Position numbers and translations under genes: made by a program. The notes under the pieces were generated by a model, which was given only the letters and a program-made list of their open reading frames with translations, made no database searches and was not told where the DNA came from. A stretch of DNA of 64,000 nucleotides, taken from assembly GCA_033063855.1 (NCBI GenBank), contig CP093829.1, positions 3,854,243-3,918,242 of the forward strand, written 5' to 3'. The DNA is from Smittia aterrima (lineage: Eukaryota > Arthropoda > Insecta > Diptera > Chironomidae). This document shows positions 33,289 through 44,304 of the stretch, piece by piece. Within the stretch, counting starts at the first letter, position 1. Every line of letters begins with the position of its first letter.

Positions 33289-36106
33289 TTAATTTTCCTT
33301 TATCACATAACTTGACACATCAACTTGATGCTCCATTGCGAATGTCCATTTAGGGAAAGTTTGCATCAATCGTTTGTAGTCATCATTTTTCTCAAAAACT
33401 GATTCAACAACAGCGACAGAGATTGTCATTGCATTGAGTGGATCTGCGTTCGCTGAATCCTAAAATTGAATAAATTATTTAAAAGACTTTCAAGTCAAAT
33501 GTGAAAAATCTTACTTCCAACACAATAAACTCTTCCATCACATCTTCAGTTCTTTTCCCATAAGCAATTAATGTCAATTGAAAAGGTTTTCCGTTCCAAG
33601 TCCTCTGAGAGGAAGGCAAGCTTCCTTCGACAAACTTCCATCCATCACCAGGCGTGACATAAACAATTGTCATCATTTTGACATCTAACGTGAATTCAAC
33701 TTTAAGTCTCGATGGATTGTTTTGGTCTCGTTCAGTTCGAAGAACAGTGAATGTTGCCGGGTTGACACTTAAAGGCTCAGTATAGCTCTTTAAATATCTT
33801 CCGTCATTGAATCGATAGAATCCAAATCCACAGAAAGTCATCTCCGCGCACTTATCATCTTCTCTCCAGTCTTGAAGATTCTCTTTACCAAAAGTTGTTT
33901 CTAAAGTTCGAACGGAATTGCGGTCAATAGTTGAAACGAGAAAACCGATTTCATCAAAAGTTTTAGTTCCCTCAGCGTCGTAGAACTTTCGATGAGTTTG
34001 CATGATCCTGAACCGCTGAAGTTTTGGCGACGACAGTTTGTCAGTGTAAGGAAATCCAAATGAAGTGAAGGAGAGAATCAACGAAACGATGAATAAAGCA
34101 ATCAGCGAGGAATATAACATTGCTCGATGTTTCACCAAAGTCGTTAGTGGAATCTAAAAAGGAAAAATTATGTTTTTTACTTGTAGAAGTTCGAATAACT
34201 TACAAAATAGCTCAACATGGCAACAGTCCAGAACGTACAGATCAAACCAATGATGATATCAGGATTAGCGTAGAATTCCTTTGCAGTGATTGGAATGAAA
34301 AGCTCCCAAAGTTGAATCAAGGTATAGCAAATCCAAATGAAGCTGAGTGAGTGTCCAAGATGATGAAAAATAATCCAACCGAACTTTTCTAAAATAAACT
34401 TTTTAGTGAATGTTCGTTTGAAGAGTTTTTGTGGTTACTTGTGGTTGGAATGATTGCGAAAAGTGCTTCCGTAAATATTTCTGTGCAGAGAGAAATGAAG
34501 AGAATAATCATGAAGACGAAAGCAGCTCGGTAACCAAGAATGGTGATAGTCAATGTTAAGCAAGCCCAGAACAAGTTGACTCCGGTCATTTGAATTTTCA
34601 TCCAACGACTTTTGGAAACTTTTGATTTCTCTTTGCTTTTGCCTCGTCGCATGCACAACTCGCTCAGGAATTGCATGAGGTGATAAACACCAATCTGAAC
34701 AATTAAAGCGAGGGATCCATAGATTCCAATTGAAAGGAAAGTTATGTTGAAATAACTCATCGTGTTGTCTGCTGCATTCATGATCATTGCCATCAAATAA
34801 CAAGCAGCTGCTGACAACACAGTGCTTAGAAGAATTGTGACAAAGGAGAACAAAGTACAAATCACAACGTGTTTCACGTTAGCTTTCTTCAGCTTCGTGT
34901 GAATCATCATTGGGATGATAATCGCTAGCAAACTGATCGTGATGTTGACACCAACTCCAACTTCAATCGAATATGACATGAAGAAAAGTCCTAAGTAGTC
35001 AAAGTAAATCGCATATGATCCTTCAGGAGGATTCTCGAGTTCGTTGGAATTTGCCATCTTCAGCATCAAAGCGTAAATATTTTCTCCTGTGTACTGAACT
35101 GACTCCATTGGAATGTAATCGATGCTATCGTAACGAGTATGATATCTCCAACCATCTTTCACATAAGCAAAGTCTAATCCAGGAACTTCTCCGTACCCGG
35201 TAAATATTTCAAAGTCAGTCCCAGAAGGAATAACTCCCAATTGAAACATTTCTTCAGCAACCGCATTGCCATAAGGACGAGGGACACTTTCTCGATACAG
35301 GCGAACCATCCAATCGTGTTTAGGGCCACTTTGGAAAAGAATTTCTCTTCCACCACTTCCTGTGCTTTCAAGATTAATGAAAGCTCTCACGTCTTTTGCC
35401 CAACGATGTTGAGTGATGAAACCATGAGCTCCTTGAAGTGCTCCTTCCTCGAATCCGTTGAAGAGAAAGACGATGCTGTGTCTTTGTTTTTCTTCACTAA
35501 GTGAGAGCAATCGAATGAACTCGATCATGATACAACACATGACAATATCATCGGAGGCTCCTGGACTTCCAGCAACTGAATCGTAATGGCAATTCAACAT
35601 TAACGCGTGATCAGTTTGTCCTTGAACTCTCACAACGATATTCTGGATATTTTTATAAACGTCGTGAACGTAGTTAACGCCCGAAACAACTTGCTGATCG
35701 ACCGTGATATCAGATTGCTTCTGAGAAGCATTTCGAATCTCGTTCAGATGATTAAAGATAAAGTTGAAAGCTAAAATCTCGTTGACATCGCTACCGACTA
35801 CCTTGGGACCTATATCAAATAGATTTAGAAATTTCTGAACGTATCAGACGCGAGTCTAATATTACCGAAGTCGTTAAGCACCTTCAAATTCATATAAGCT
35901 CGTTCAGCGATAAATTGTCCCAAGCGGTTTGGCTGATAAGATTTCCAGAATTAAATGGAAATATTGAGAAATATTTTTGATGTACTCACTTCATCTTGAA
36001 TTTTCAATGGCTTCACATCCAATCTGTGCACGAAGATATTCGCCACAAATCCGATTCCCACAATCACCGCAAAGCTTAAAATACTGACAACCTCTTGCGC
36101 TAGCAT
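33289..36106 (-). CDS. Ermp1: ERMP1/Fxna-like M28 metallopeptidase, copy B (complete)
   Basis: Complete ER metallopeptidase of 849 residues. Exons: 36,106-35,990, 35,932-35,866, 35,809-34,439, 34,388-34,204, 34,153-33,515 and 33,459-33,289. The start is fixed by an in-frame stop just upstream and by an N-terminal signal-anchor helix (MLAQEVVSILSFAVIVGIGF). Zinc and catalytic residues are intact: CHYDS, GASDD, FNGFEEG, INLES and RYHTRYDS. A multi-pass membrane region follows, then the C-terminal domain. It is transcribed toward Pde8, which lies downstream on the same strand. Exon 5 is almost identical to copy A, while exons 2-4 are clearly diverged; the change falls at the short intron before exon 5. 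Confidence 0.94.
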
Positions 36107-37678
36107 CTTGTTAGCTCAAAAGTTATTCGGCAACTGATTTGAACGTTTCCAATCAAGTGCCCGAGTGCTCTTATCTTATCAAACTTTGGATAAGAAAATT
36201 TTAACAGAGTGAGTCTAAATTTCGATCCAAAGTAAGAAACTTCTTCATCGGCTTTTTTGTGTTTAAACATAAATTACGTAAATTGACGAACATTTCTTTG
36301 AAGTTGGATTTAAAGCTTTAAACTTTGTTTTCGTTGTCAGTGTTGCTTCTTAACTTTTGCCAAAACAAAAATCCATTTATTTCAATTGGAAACAAGAATG
36401 TTCATAAACAATTGACGATGACGTGACTGTTGTGCAAAAGCATGAAAAGGAACGGAATATAATTTAAGTTCCAGGGATAAAAACTTTTAAAGAAGCTTTT
36501 AAAAATTATTTTGTGGAATGATAAAGTTTTGTATTTCCCTGTTTCAGCAAGAAAAGTTCTAAAAATAATTTCATCCACGTCAAAATCCTGTTGAATTTCA
36601 AATTGTCGGAAAAATGATTGATCGGCTAATAAAATTTTCACTTCACGGGAATTTGGGGTTAAAACTCATAAAATTTCCTCTTGAATGGCATCGCTCTAAA
36701 AAAAATATTTAAAGATTTATCAGCTTTACAAAAGCATCAAGTTACAATTTCATGCATGAGCGAATGGAAAAGCTTTTATTATGTTTCATTGCTTTGTTAT
36801 CTTTATCGATTTTCGCTCATGTTTTTCCTTCCGCTGCTTTACGATTCACAAATTCTTGGCGCTTTTCATTTCCACTTTAATAAATCTCAATTTTCGATGG
36901 TTTTGTCGCTTTCCACAGCGCAAATGATATTTTCGTCTCGTTTTCTAATCATCAACGGAAAAGTTCGTGAACAGTGAAATAGAAACTCATTTGAATGGGC
37001 GACCCCTCGCTCCTGGGGCTTAATCGTGTAACTCGATAAAATGATTTTACAGAAAAAGAAGCATTGCAATGATAGAAATTTAGATGGAAATTGAAATAAA
37101 AAGATTCTTTGATCTCTTTTAGAAAACGAAGCGCTTTAAAGCTCAGACAAGAAGCCATGGTATCTGTTACATTTACGTCTTTTGTTTACTCGTTAAAACG
37201 CTACATAAATGTCTCCTGCTGTCGTTAAGAGAGAACTGATGATAAAGAAATCGGAGCAAGTAAGAAAATTCATTGAAGCATCACGAGGAGACCGCCTTTG
37301 TTCTTTTCCTGAGTCGATAGAAAAAGGTTTTGATCGTTTCTTACATTTCTGTGATAAGACACCAGCCACGAGAACCTTGTCAAGAAAATACGACAACTAG
37401 GCGGGAGTTGTCACTTATTGTAAGAGTTGTGGGAGGAATGGCGCGACTAAGGTGACGGAGGAAGTAACAGAGAAAGTCACATTTCCGGTCAAGGTCGATC
37501 GTGAAACCTTGAATTCCTTATATAAAGTACGAAACAATCGACGATTCGTTTCTTAGCAACCTGATGGAAACATTGTTGCGAAACCAAAAACTTTGTATTT
37601 CCCGTGAAATTTTTGTGTGTCAGTTGCAGTTTTGGAATTTATTTGTTCGAAGTATTTCGCGGGAATAGTTGCTCGGTT
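36107..37678. other. Intergenic region with the TPPP-like promoter
   Basis: No supported gene. An ORF at 37,209-37,400 is judged to be chance. The 3' part contains a TATA box, and the region also serves as the upstream flank of ERMP1 copy B on the other strand. Confidence 0.6.
37519..37526 (+). promoter_or_regulatory. TATA box of the TPPP-like gene
   Basis: TATATAAA, 153 bp upstream of the ATG, giving a predicted start of transcription near 37,550. Confidence 0.5.
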
Positions 37679-38126
37679 ATGAGTGAGCAGACTCAATTAG
37701 AAGAACTGTTTAACGCTTATAAAGTCAATTACTCGAACAGTCTGATGACGCAACAGCAGAATGAGAATCTGAGAATTTGGCATGAACGAAAAGAAAGAAA
37801 TGGAATAACTTTGAGTCAGATCGATGAGTGGTTAATGAAAGCCGGGTTAATGCAAAAAAGAGTCTTATCAATCACCGACACGGGAATGAGCTTTTCCAAA
37901 TTTAAGTGAGTTGAGTTAAAGCTTCTTGAGACTTCAATTGAATAAAATTTTATTTCTGTGTAATAGAAAATTTTCATTAAATGAAAAACAGTTTGAGGAA
38001 TTTCTCGCAACGCTGGCGAAAGACAAAAATCTGGACGTCAATGATATGAAGACAAAACTCCTCACGGCAGGTTTGCCATCAAAGCAAGACGAAGATTCTT
38101 CACCCGAGATTATTGATGTTTATTGA
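37679..38126 (+). CDS. Short TPPP/p25-alpha family protein
   Basis: Tubulin polymerization-promoting protein family; such proteins bind and bundle microtubules. Two exons, 37,679-37,905 and 37,967-38,126, give 129 residues beginning MSEQTQLEELF. The sequence from ITLSQIDEWLMKAGL through ITDTGMSFSKF to EEFLATLAKDKNLDV matches the p25-alpha layout of insect homologues. The Pro/Gly-rich C-terminal tail of longer TPPPs is absent, so it may be a short or divergent member, perhaps of the testis type, which is a guess. The start was chosen at MSEQ because the upstream frame lacks an ATG. An AATAAA signal follows 40 bp after the stop. Confidence 0.75.
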
Positions 38127-38165
38127 AAATGAAATTCCCGGCCTTTGCTGCCATCGTTGTTGTCT

Positions 38166-38171
38166 AATAAA
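38166..38171 (+). terminator. Polyadenylation signal of the TPPP-like gene
   Basis: AATAAA 40 bp after the stop codon. Confidence 0.5.
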
Positions 38172-38222
38172 ATGAGAAAAATTATTTTTAGACCAGCTTT
38201 TCAATTCCTTTGAACTTTAGGT

Positions 38223-38429
38223 TTGAAATTAAATTTCTGCCAATTTATTATCAAGACTTCGTCATTAAATGGTAAAAGGTTTTATCAACGAATAACAAAC
38301 CTGATGTCGACTGACAAATTAGATTCTAAAATAAAAGTCAAACACTTAACAACAACAACCGGGGATTGCGAAGAAAGTTTGCCAGACAAAATAAAATTGA
38401 ATAACGAGTTTGTCGAAGCTTTTGATTGA
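38223..38429 (+). pseudogene. Possible diverged copy of the TPPP-like second exon
   Basis: An open stretch reading SSLNGKRFYQRITNL, then DKLDSKIKVKHLTT, can be aligned with SLNEKQFEEFLATL and DKNLDVNDMKTKLLT of the gene just upstream. The similarity is weak and there is no copy of exon 1. It could be a decayed tandem duplicate or an extra exon of a longer isoform. Confidence 0.35.
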
Positions 38430-41400
38430 AAGCTTTTAAAAAAGCTTCAGAATCATATCCTGAAAGTTCAAAACCAAAGCTTTCAAGCGCCATCTTGCAT
38501 CCTTGCGAAGACCGTTCAATTGTCGAAAGCTTTCAACAGCAAAAGTTCAGAGAAAATTCAATCAATCAAAAAATCGTTTTTTCAGTAACATGACCTTTTT
38601 GATCTTTATTAATCTTTTGATTCTACAGTTTTTGATAATAGCTTTGGGAGGCGGCTTCATTAAACGTCTTCTTAATCTTTGATTAAATTCTCTGTAGCAA
38701 AAAGTTCTATTTCTTCATTTTGTTTAGAATCTGGGACGATTAAAAGTTTCTTACGAATTTTATGAAATCTCTTCACGGAAAGTCATCTCGTTCATGAGCA
38801 ATGCAGGCAACAATCTTTAATTGATTTTCACTTTCACAAGAAGCTTAACCGGAGCGTGTTAAGTTAAATGGAAAAACATTTGTCTTAGTAAGACTTCACG
38901 TTCTCAGCTTGGAAATTATTATGTTCTAACAGATTTACAAAGATTTCTCCCCGATTAATATTCTATCTGCTTCCTTCGCATTCTACGAGCGAAATAAATT
39001 TATTTTTCATTACACGCTCCTTGTCACTTACCATTAAACTCTCTGATTGAATGAATCATTGGAATGCTTCTCAGGGTTCATTAAATGCTGTTCCATTCGA
39101 CAAATGTTTGGGGTTAAAGTCAAGACGGGCTTCGAGGTTTCATTGCTTATTTAAAAGTAAGCTAAAAGGTTTACTAGCGTATTCAAATCCCATGTTATCG
39201 ACAATTCTTCATTTCCGTTTCGCTTCAGTAGAAAGCTAATTCTCTTTTATCATATTCAACGACTCTAAATTCTACAATTCTAGATGCTTAAGGCTTATGG
39301 CGGATGTTGCGAGAAGGTTCTTTTTAAAGTGGACTTGACATTTTTTTTGTGTGTTGCAAGCAGCAATTTTTCTTGCTCAACAACAAGGTACAAACTCGCT
39401 GTGATTGATTAAAAAGGGATTGTTCGAAAGGAATTGATGGAAATTCAATTTTCTTCTCGGAAAATGTGCCATTTAACAATCTGTATGACATCAAATGAAA
39501 GAAGCATAAAATATATTTAAATCTATCACCGAATCCAGAATATCAAAGAGCGCCCATTTTTCGTTGTAACTGAATCGTTATACCGAATCGCTGAAATGGA
39601 TTCTTAATCCTCGCTAATACTTTTGACTGAAATCTCCATATCCAGGAACTCGAGCAACTGATGTTTTCCAATTTATCATTTAGTGTGCGTGGGAAGAGAA
39701 ATGAAAAATAAATGTTTGAACATGATATAATGAAAATGAGATGGCTTATGCTTTTCGCTATCGATTCAAATTGAAATCAGACGTGAGCTCGCTTTCAAAG
39801 TTATTTCGATCGCTCAAATCCGAGTTGATTTATTTGCAGGAAAACGTGGAAATCGCCCCCAACAACATTAACGTAAAATGCTTTAAAGCTTGTCATTCTC
39901 CGTCTCGATTATGTCTATTTTCCTGTAGTATCGTCGGCTCGTAAATCAACTTACACAATCCTTTTTATGGAAATCGACTTTCTTTCATGTCGACGCTCGG
40001 GTGACCATCACGTAATGTTTTCAAGAGACAAAAGAAGCATTCACTCCGTGAGAATTTATGATTTCAAATGAATTTTACTTTTTACAAGCATAGTTCTTTC
40101 ATCCTATCTCTGCAGCACGAGAGCACAGACCGTAGTGAATGATGATGTAATGAGATTGGGCGGGAGACTTTTTTGTGGAAAGGGTCGAGTCATGGCGACG
40201 AGAAGTCTTGAAAAAGCCAAGGAGAAAGCAATCTAGTTAACTTCAGCACAGAAAACGAAACCAAAGTTTGTTTTCCTCTTTAATATTTCTTTGAAAAAGA
40301 AAAACTTTATTCTTCTTCCGTTTCGAACTTTCTGTCACGTTGGTGCGTGAACTGCGATGGGAAGTCTGTGGGACTGTAAAGCGAAGTGAAGGAGGCAGAA
40401 AACAAAAAGCAATTCTACACGTTCCGAGATACAATCAACAGAAATAAATGTTGACTATTTGAAAGGCTATCAACTGAAATCATAGCGAAAATGAAGGAGA
40501 ATGAGTTCAAAAGGAATTTTCCATCGGCTTCCCTTTACCTTGGCATCAAAAAGCTCAATAACAAACTAGAATCGAAAGGAAAAATACTTTGCATGCATGG
40601 ATGCTCTTCGCTAAAAGCATTAGTTCAAGGTCTGTTGGGGAAGAGGCAGCAGTACAGGCAAAAGCACATTATACTTTAGCTACGCCGCCACGTAAACATT
40701 TCTCAAGAAGTGCTCAGCATCAGCATGTTTAATATTATGATCAGCAAGAGTGGAGCTCTCTTTGAGTGCTTTATTTTTATTTCCCATCATTTCTATTTTA
40801 GTTTAGCATGTGCCGACTTTCGCTAGCAATTTATGTCTTCTTTTTTCTACTTTTGCCCTTCAACATGAGCTTTGATAAAAATTCTTTTCAGGAGAGAGTA
40901 AATGCAAATGTGGTTGGAAATAACAAAAATAATTGAATCAGATCGACTCCGTTGGAGCATGGTTTGGATCAAAGCGGTTGCGAATAAAAGCTTAACGAAC
41001 TGGAGTAGCTCAATAACCGTTCTTTAAAGAGCGATTGCGATATAAATTTGTTATTTACTCGAAACCCTTAAGCAATTGTCATTTTTACCACATCCTCCGA
41101 ATTATTTGATTTGTCAGCCGTATCAGTTCCGAAAGCCTTAGCTTAACAATAGAAGCCAACAAAGAAGACGATATTGTGCTAAAGGGCGTGTGCGAAGGCG
41201 GGAAGATTTATGAGATTTTTTATGCTTGTTTTCTTTTCTTACTTTAATGAAATCGAATCACTCAGCTCAAGATTTGTGGCATTGACTGTGATTACATATC
41301 CAATAAACCTCATGCTCTTGCATTTGCATAATTTCCCGATTTAGTCATTCAGCCGTCATCGATAGGGAGTTTCTTATGCTACTTGAAGTGATTACTTATC

Positions 41401-41677
41401 ATTCGATACTTTTAAAGGTTACGTCCCAATAAATTTCTCAAGATTTCAGTTCGAGGAAAAAAGGTTCTTGGGCGTTAAATGACAGAACTCCACGAGAAAC
41501 TTTGTTAGAGACAACCTTTAAGACTTTTAGTGTCATGACGATGAGTATTCGATGATAAGCGAATCAGCGTTTCTCACGTTTCCTTGCAATAAGCGCGTGA
41601 ATGAATCCGTGATGTGAATTCGAGGAGTCACGCATGAAATATGATGATGAATGTTCGAGCTAACGTTCCGAGACAAT
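38430..41677. other. Intergenic, nothing recognised
   Basis: Only short ORFs without family resemblance or believable splicing. Further 3' exons of the minus-strand gene at 41,678-42,880 could lie in its right part but could not be placed. Confidence 0.5.
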
Positions 41678-42880
41678 TTAATAATAATTTTCATTTTTTT
41701 TCCAACTCACCATTAAAACATCGGAGCTCTGATTTGTTTTCCCGAGAGGGTTGTTCGTCTTGATGAGAGTTTTCAGATTAATCAACCAACTTTTCATTTT
41801 CTCACGATCGCTTTGTGAAACTTTGAAGAACTCGTGAAAAATTTGATGATTTTCTGCCGGATCCTTATTCATTAGAACGTAATTCTGATAAATTGAAATG
41901 AGCAACAATAAGCGAAAAATTGAGTTCGCATCCTGGCTATTGTTTAAAGGTTCATTGTTCAGCAGTAGCTTGAAGAATTTATCTGCGTTATACATTTTGT
42001 AGTAGTTGTGCGATTTGACTTTTGGATTCTTGAAATGATCGAGAAACAATGCCCAGAATAAAGTAAGGGCAACATACAAGCCGAGTTTGTTATTCACGCA
42101 AATGATTTTCGTTAGGACGTGCATTGTGTTGTTGAAGTCTGCATTCAATGTTTCATAAATAATCTTTGTAATCAAATGAACCTGTCAGGACGAAATGTAA
42201 ATGAGAAGGTTTGCAATGAAGAGTTTCAATAAATATTAATTTGCTTACCTTGACTGGATCCGACTCCCAAGAAGCTGGCATAATTTGGAAAATTTCTTTG
42301 AGGAGTATCACGTCAGATGTTAACAATGACTTGGGGACGAAAAGCATCTTAATTGTGAACCCGAGGAAATCAAGGATTTGGCCAACAGTTTCAAGTGATT
42401 TTAATTGACTTCTGACTGTTTCGAAAATCTGTTGAAGGAGAGCAAGAAGATAAATGCAAATGTTAGTGACAAGCTTTGTGTTAATCCCCTTTTGTCATTA
42501 GAAAGCTTCACTATCTTTCGTTTGCTGAATGTGTGAACAGAACGGAAAGCACTTAAAACGATTCCTCGTTTCTTTTTCGTGTGTCGTTGAAGCGATTTGG
42601 CAAAAGCTTTTTAAATCTTCTTAACAGAAACGGAAGGAAAGCATAAACTTTTATTGATTTAAATATTGATCCATACCTCGTCAAAGATTTCTGTCCTTTT
42701 ATCAACATTGGGCTCGTCTTTGAGTGAACTCCAGAGCGATTCCAATTTGATTTTAAATTCCTCATTTGGAAATTTCTTCACACTTTCAAAATTCGTTTCA
42801 ATATCCGCGAGATCAATAAAGTTAATTGCCAAGCTAATGTTCTTCTCGGTTATAGTCTGAACTTGAATTAGTGTGTCCAT
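41678..42880 (-). CDS. Hypothetical alpha-helical protein
   Basis: Not recognised. Visible exons: 42,880-42,677 (MDTLIQVQTITEKN start), a second one ending at 42,249 whose 5' border is uncertain (the frame is kept if it begins at the ATG at 42,347; the region up to 42,427 is open in another phase), and 42,181 to about 41,711, or to the stop at 41,678. The protein is rich in Leu, Ile, Phe and Lys, looks helical throughout, and has one longer hydrophobic run (LGLYVALTLFWALFL). A donor-like ATG|GTGAGT at 41,711 suggests that more exons may follow. It is transcribed divergently from Ufc1 with 261 bp between the start codons. Confidence 0.6.
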
Positions 42881-43141
42881 CCTTAATTAATTAACGAACC
42901 AAAACAGCTATTAGATCCAACGCTATTACTCAATAAATCACTAGTGCTTGAGGCTCTTTAACATTATACGAATAAATTGACCTTTCTCCAATGAAGTTGG
43001 AAAGACGACTAAAAGAAATTCTGTCGAACAGCTGTGTGGAACATTGAGAAAACTTGAACACTGCCGCAGCGCGTTCAAAGAAACAAAATCATCATTTGTG
43101 AAAGTTTATTCTACTCGTCAGCAGCAAAAAAAATATCTGCG
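42881..43141. promoter_or_regulatory. Shared promoter region of a divergent gene pair
   Basis: Only 261 bp separate the start codons of the hypothetical gene (minus) and Ufc1 (plus), so both promoters must lie here. No TATA box is evident. Confidence 0.5.
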
Positions 43142-43753
43142 ATGGTTGATGAAGGAACTAAGAGACAACTGCAGTCCATTCCACTGCTCCAGACAAAAGC
43201 ATCGCCTCGTGACAAAGATCTATGGGTTCAACGATTGAAGGAAGAGTTGATGGCTCTGATTAAAGTAAAAAAAAGTTGATTAACATATTCCAGTTTTAAT
43301 TTATTTTCTTTTAGTATGTCCAATCGAACAAAGCATCAGATTCTGACTGGTTCAGATTAGAATCAAATAAAGAAGGAACTAAGTGGTTTGGAAAATGTTG
43401 GTACATGCACAATCTTTTGAAATACGAGTTTGATGTGGAGTTTGATGTAAGTGAGATCATCACAGAATCATCAACAGTGGTTTGAAATCTTTTCTTAGAT
43501 TCCAGTGACGTATCCACTCACAGCACCGGAGATCGCTCTTCCAGAGCTTGACGGACTCACAGCGAAGATGTATCGTGGAGGAAAAATTTGTCTCACCGAA
43601 CACTTCAAGCCTTTGTGGTCAAGAAATGCTCCGAAGTTCGGTATCGCCCATGCAATGGCTCTTGGTCTTGCTCCTTGGCTTGCCGTTGAAATTCCAGATT
43701 TAATCGAGAAGGGAATCATTAAATACAAAGAAAAGGGCGAAACTTCAAGTTAA
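43142..43753 (+). CDS. Ufc1: UFM1-conjugating enzyme (E2) Ufc1
   Basis: E2-like enzyme that carries the ubiquitin-like protein UFM1 from UBA5 to UFL1, acting in ufmylation of ER-bound ribosomes. Exons 43,142-43,264, 43,315-43,446 and 43,499-43,753, all with GT-AG borders and in phase, give 169 residues, against about 167 in the family. Diagnostic segments: IPLLQTKASPRDKDLW near the N terminus, WFGKCWYMHNLLKYEFD in the middle, YRGGKICLTEHFKPLW with the active-site Cys, and FGIAHAMALGLAPWLA. Full length and well conserved. Confidence 0.96.
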
Positions 43754-43777
43754 TTACATTCTGTGAACGATGCTTTT

Positions 43778-43783
43778 AATAAA
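43778..43783 (+). terminator. Polyadenylation signal of Ufc1
   Basis: AATAAA 25 bp after the stop codon. Confidence 0.5.
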
Positions 43784-44304
43784 ATTTGATAAACTCAATA
43801 ACGATTAATTTTGATTTGAATTAAGTTTCGAAAATCCGCTTCAATGATAAATAAAAAAAATGATTTTGTTTGCATAAGATTTCAACTTTAAAATCAATTG
43901 AGTTACAGATTTGTCTTAGAACATTAATCAGGGATATCAAGTCCTAAAATAACAAGATTCATTCATAAGGCACTCAATGGAGATCTTCCTACTTCGGACC
44001 TTAAACCTACTTCAAATATATAAATAAACAAATCTCATCAGCAACTCAAAAGAAAGCTTTTATCAAAAAATTCCGCTTCATGTTTACAATTTCTGCAATT
44101 TTTTCGGGAAAATTTCAAACAAAGAATTTAAGCTTTCTTCATTGTATTGCTAAATCAATTTAACTGACTTTCCGTTTACAGAACGTACTTTAGTTAAATC
44201 CAGTGTTTTTCTGATAAAGACTCGACTCAAAGTAGTGCCTGCCAACGTGGCTGAAATTTACGCGACAAAATTCTGATTTATTTCTGTGAAAAGGAAACTG
44301 GTTA

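Larger units (their letters stand above)
23390..36106 (-). repeat. Right arm of the giant inverted repeat
   Basis: Inverted partner of 1-17,690. Its inner edge lies in the MVDSC exon of Pde8, and its outer edge is at or beyond the ERMP1 start codon at 36,106; how far it extends cannot be seen because the left partner leaves the window. Compared with the left arm it lacks the insertion of about 1.66 kb and about 3.4 kb of intron-like DNA. It carries the functional-looking Pde8 5' exons and a complete ERMP1. Confidence 0.93.

Noticed and set aside
37209..37400. 63-codon ORF (MSPAVVKREL) upstream of the TPPP-like gene
   Set aside because: No family resemblance, no supporting splice partner in frame, and it lies upstream of a better TATA box.
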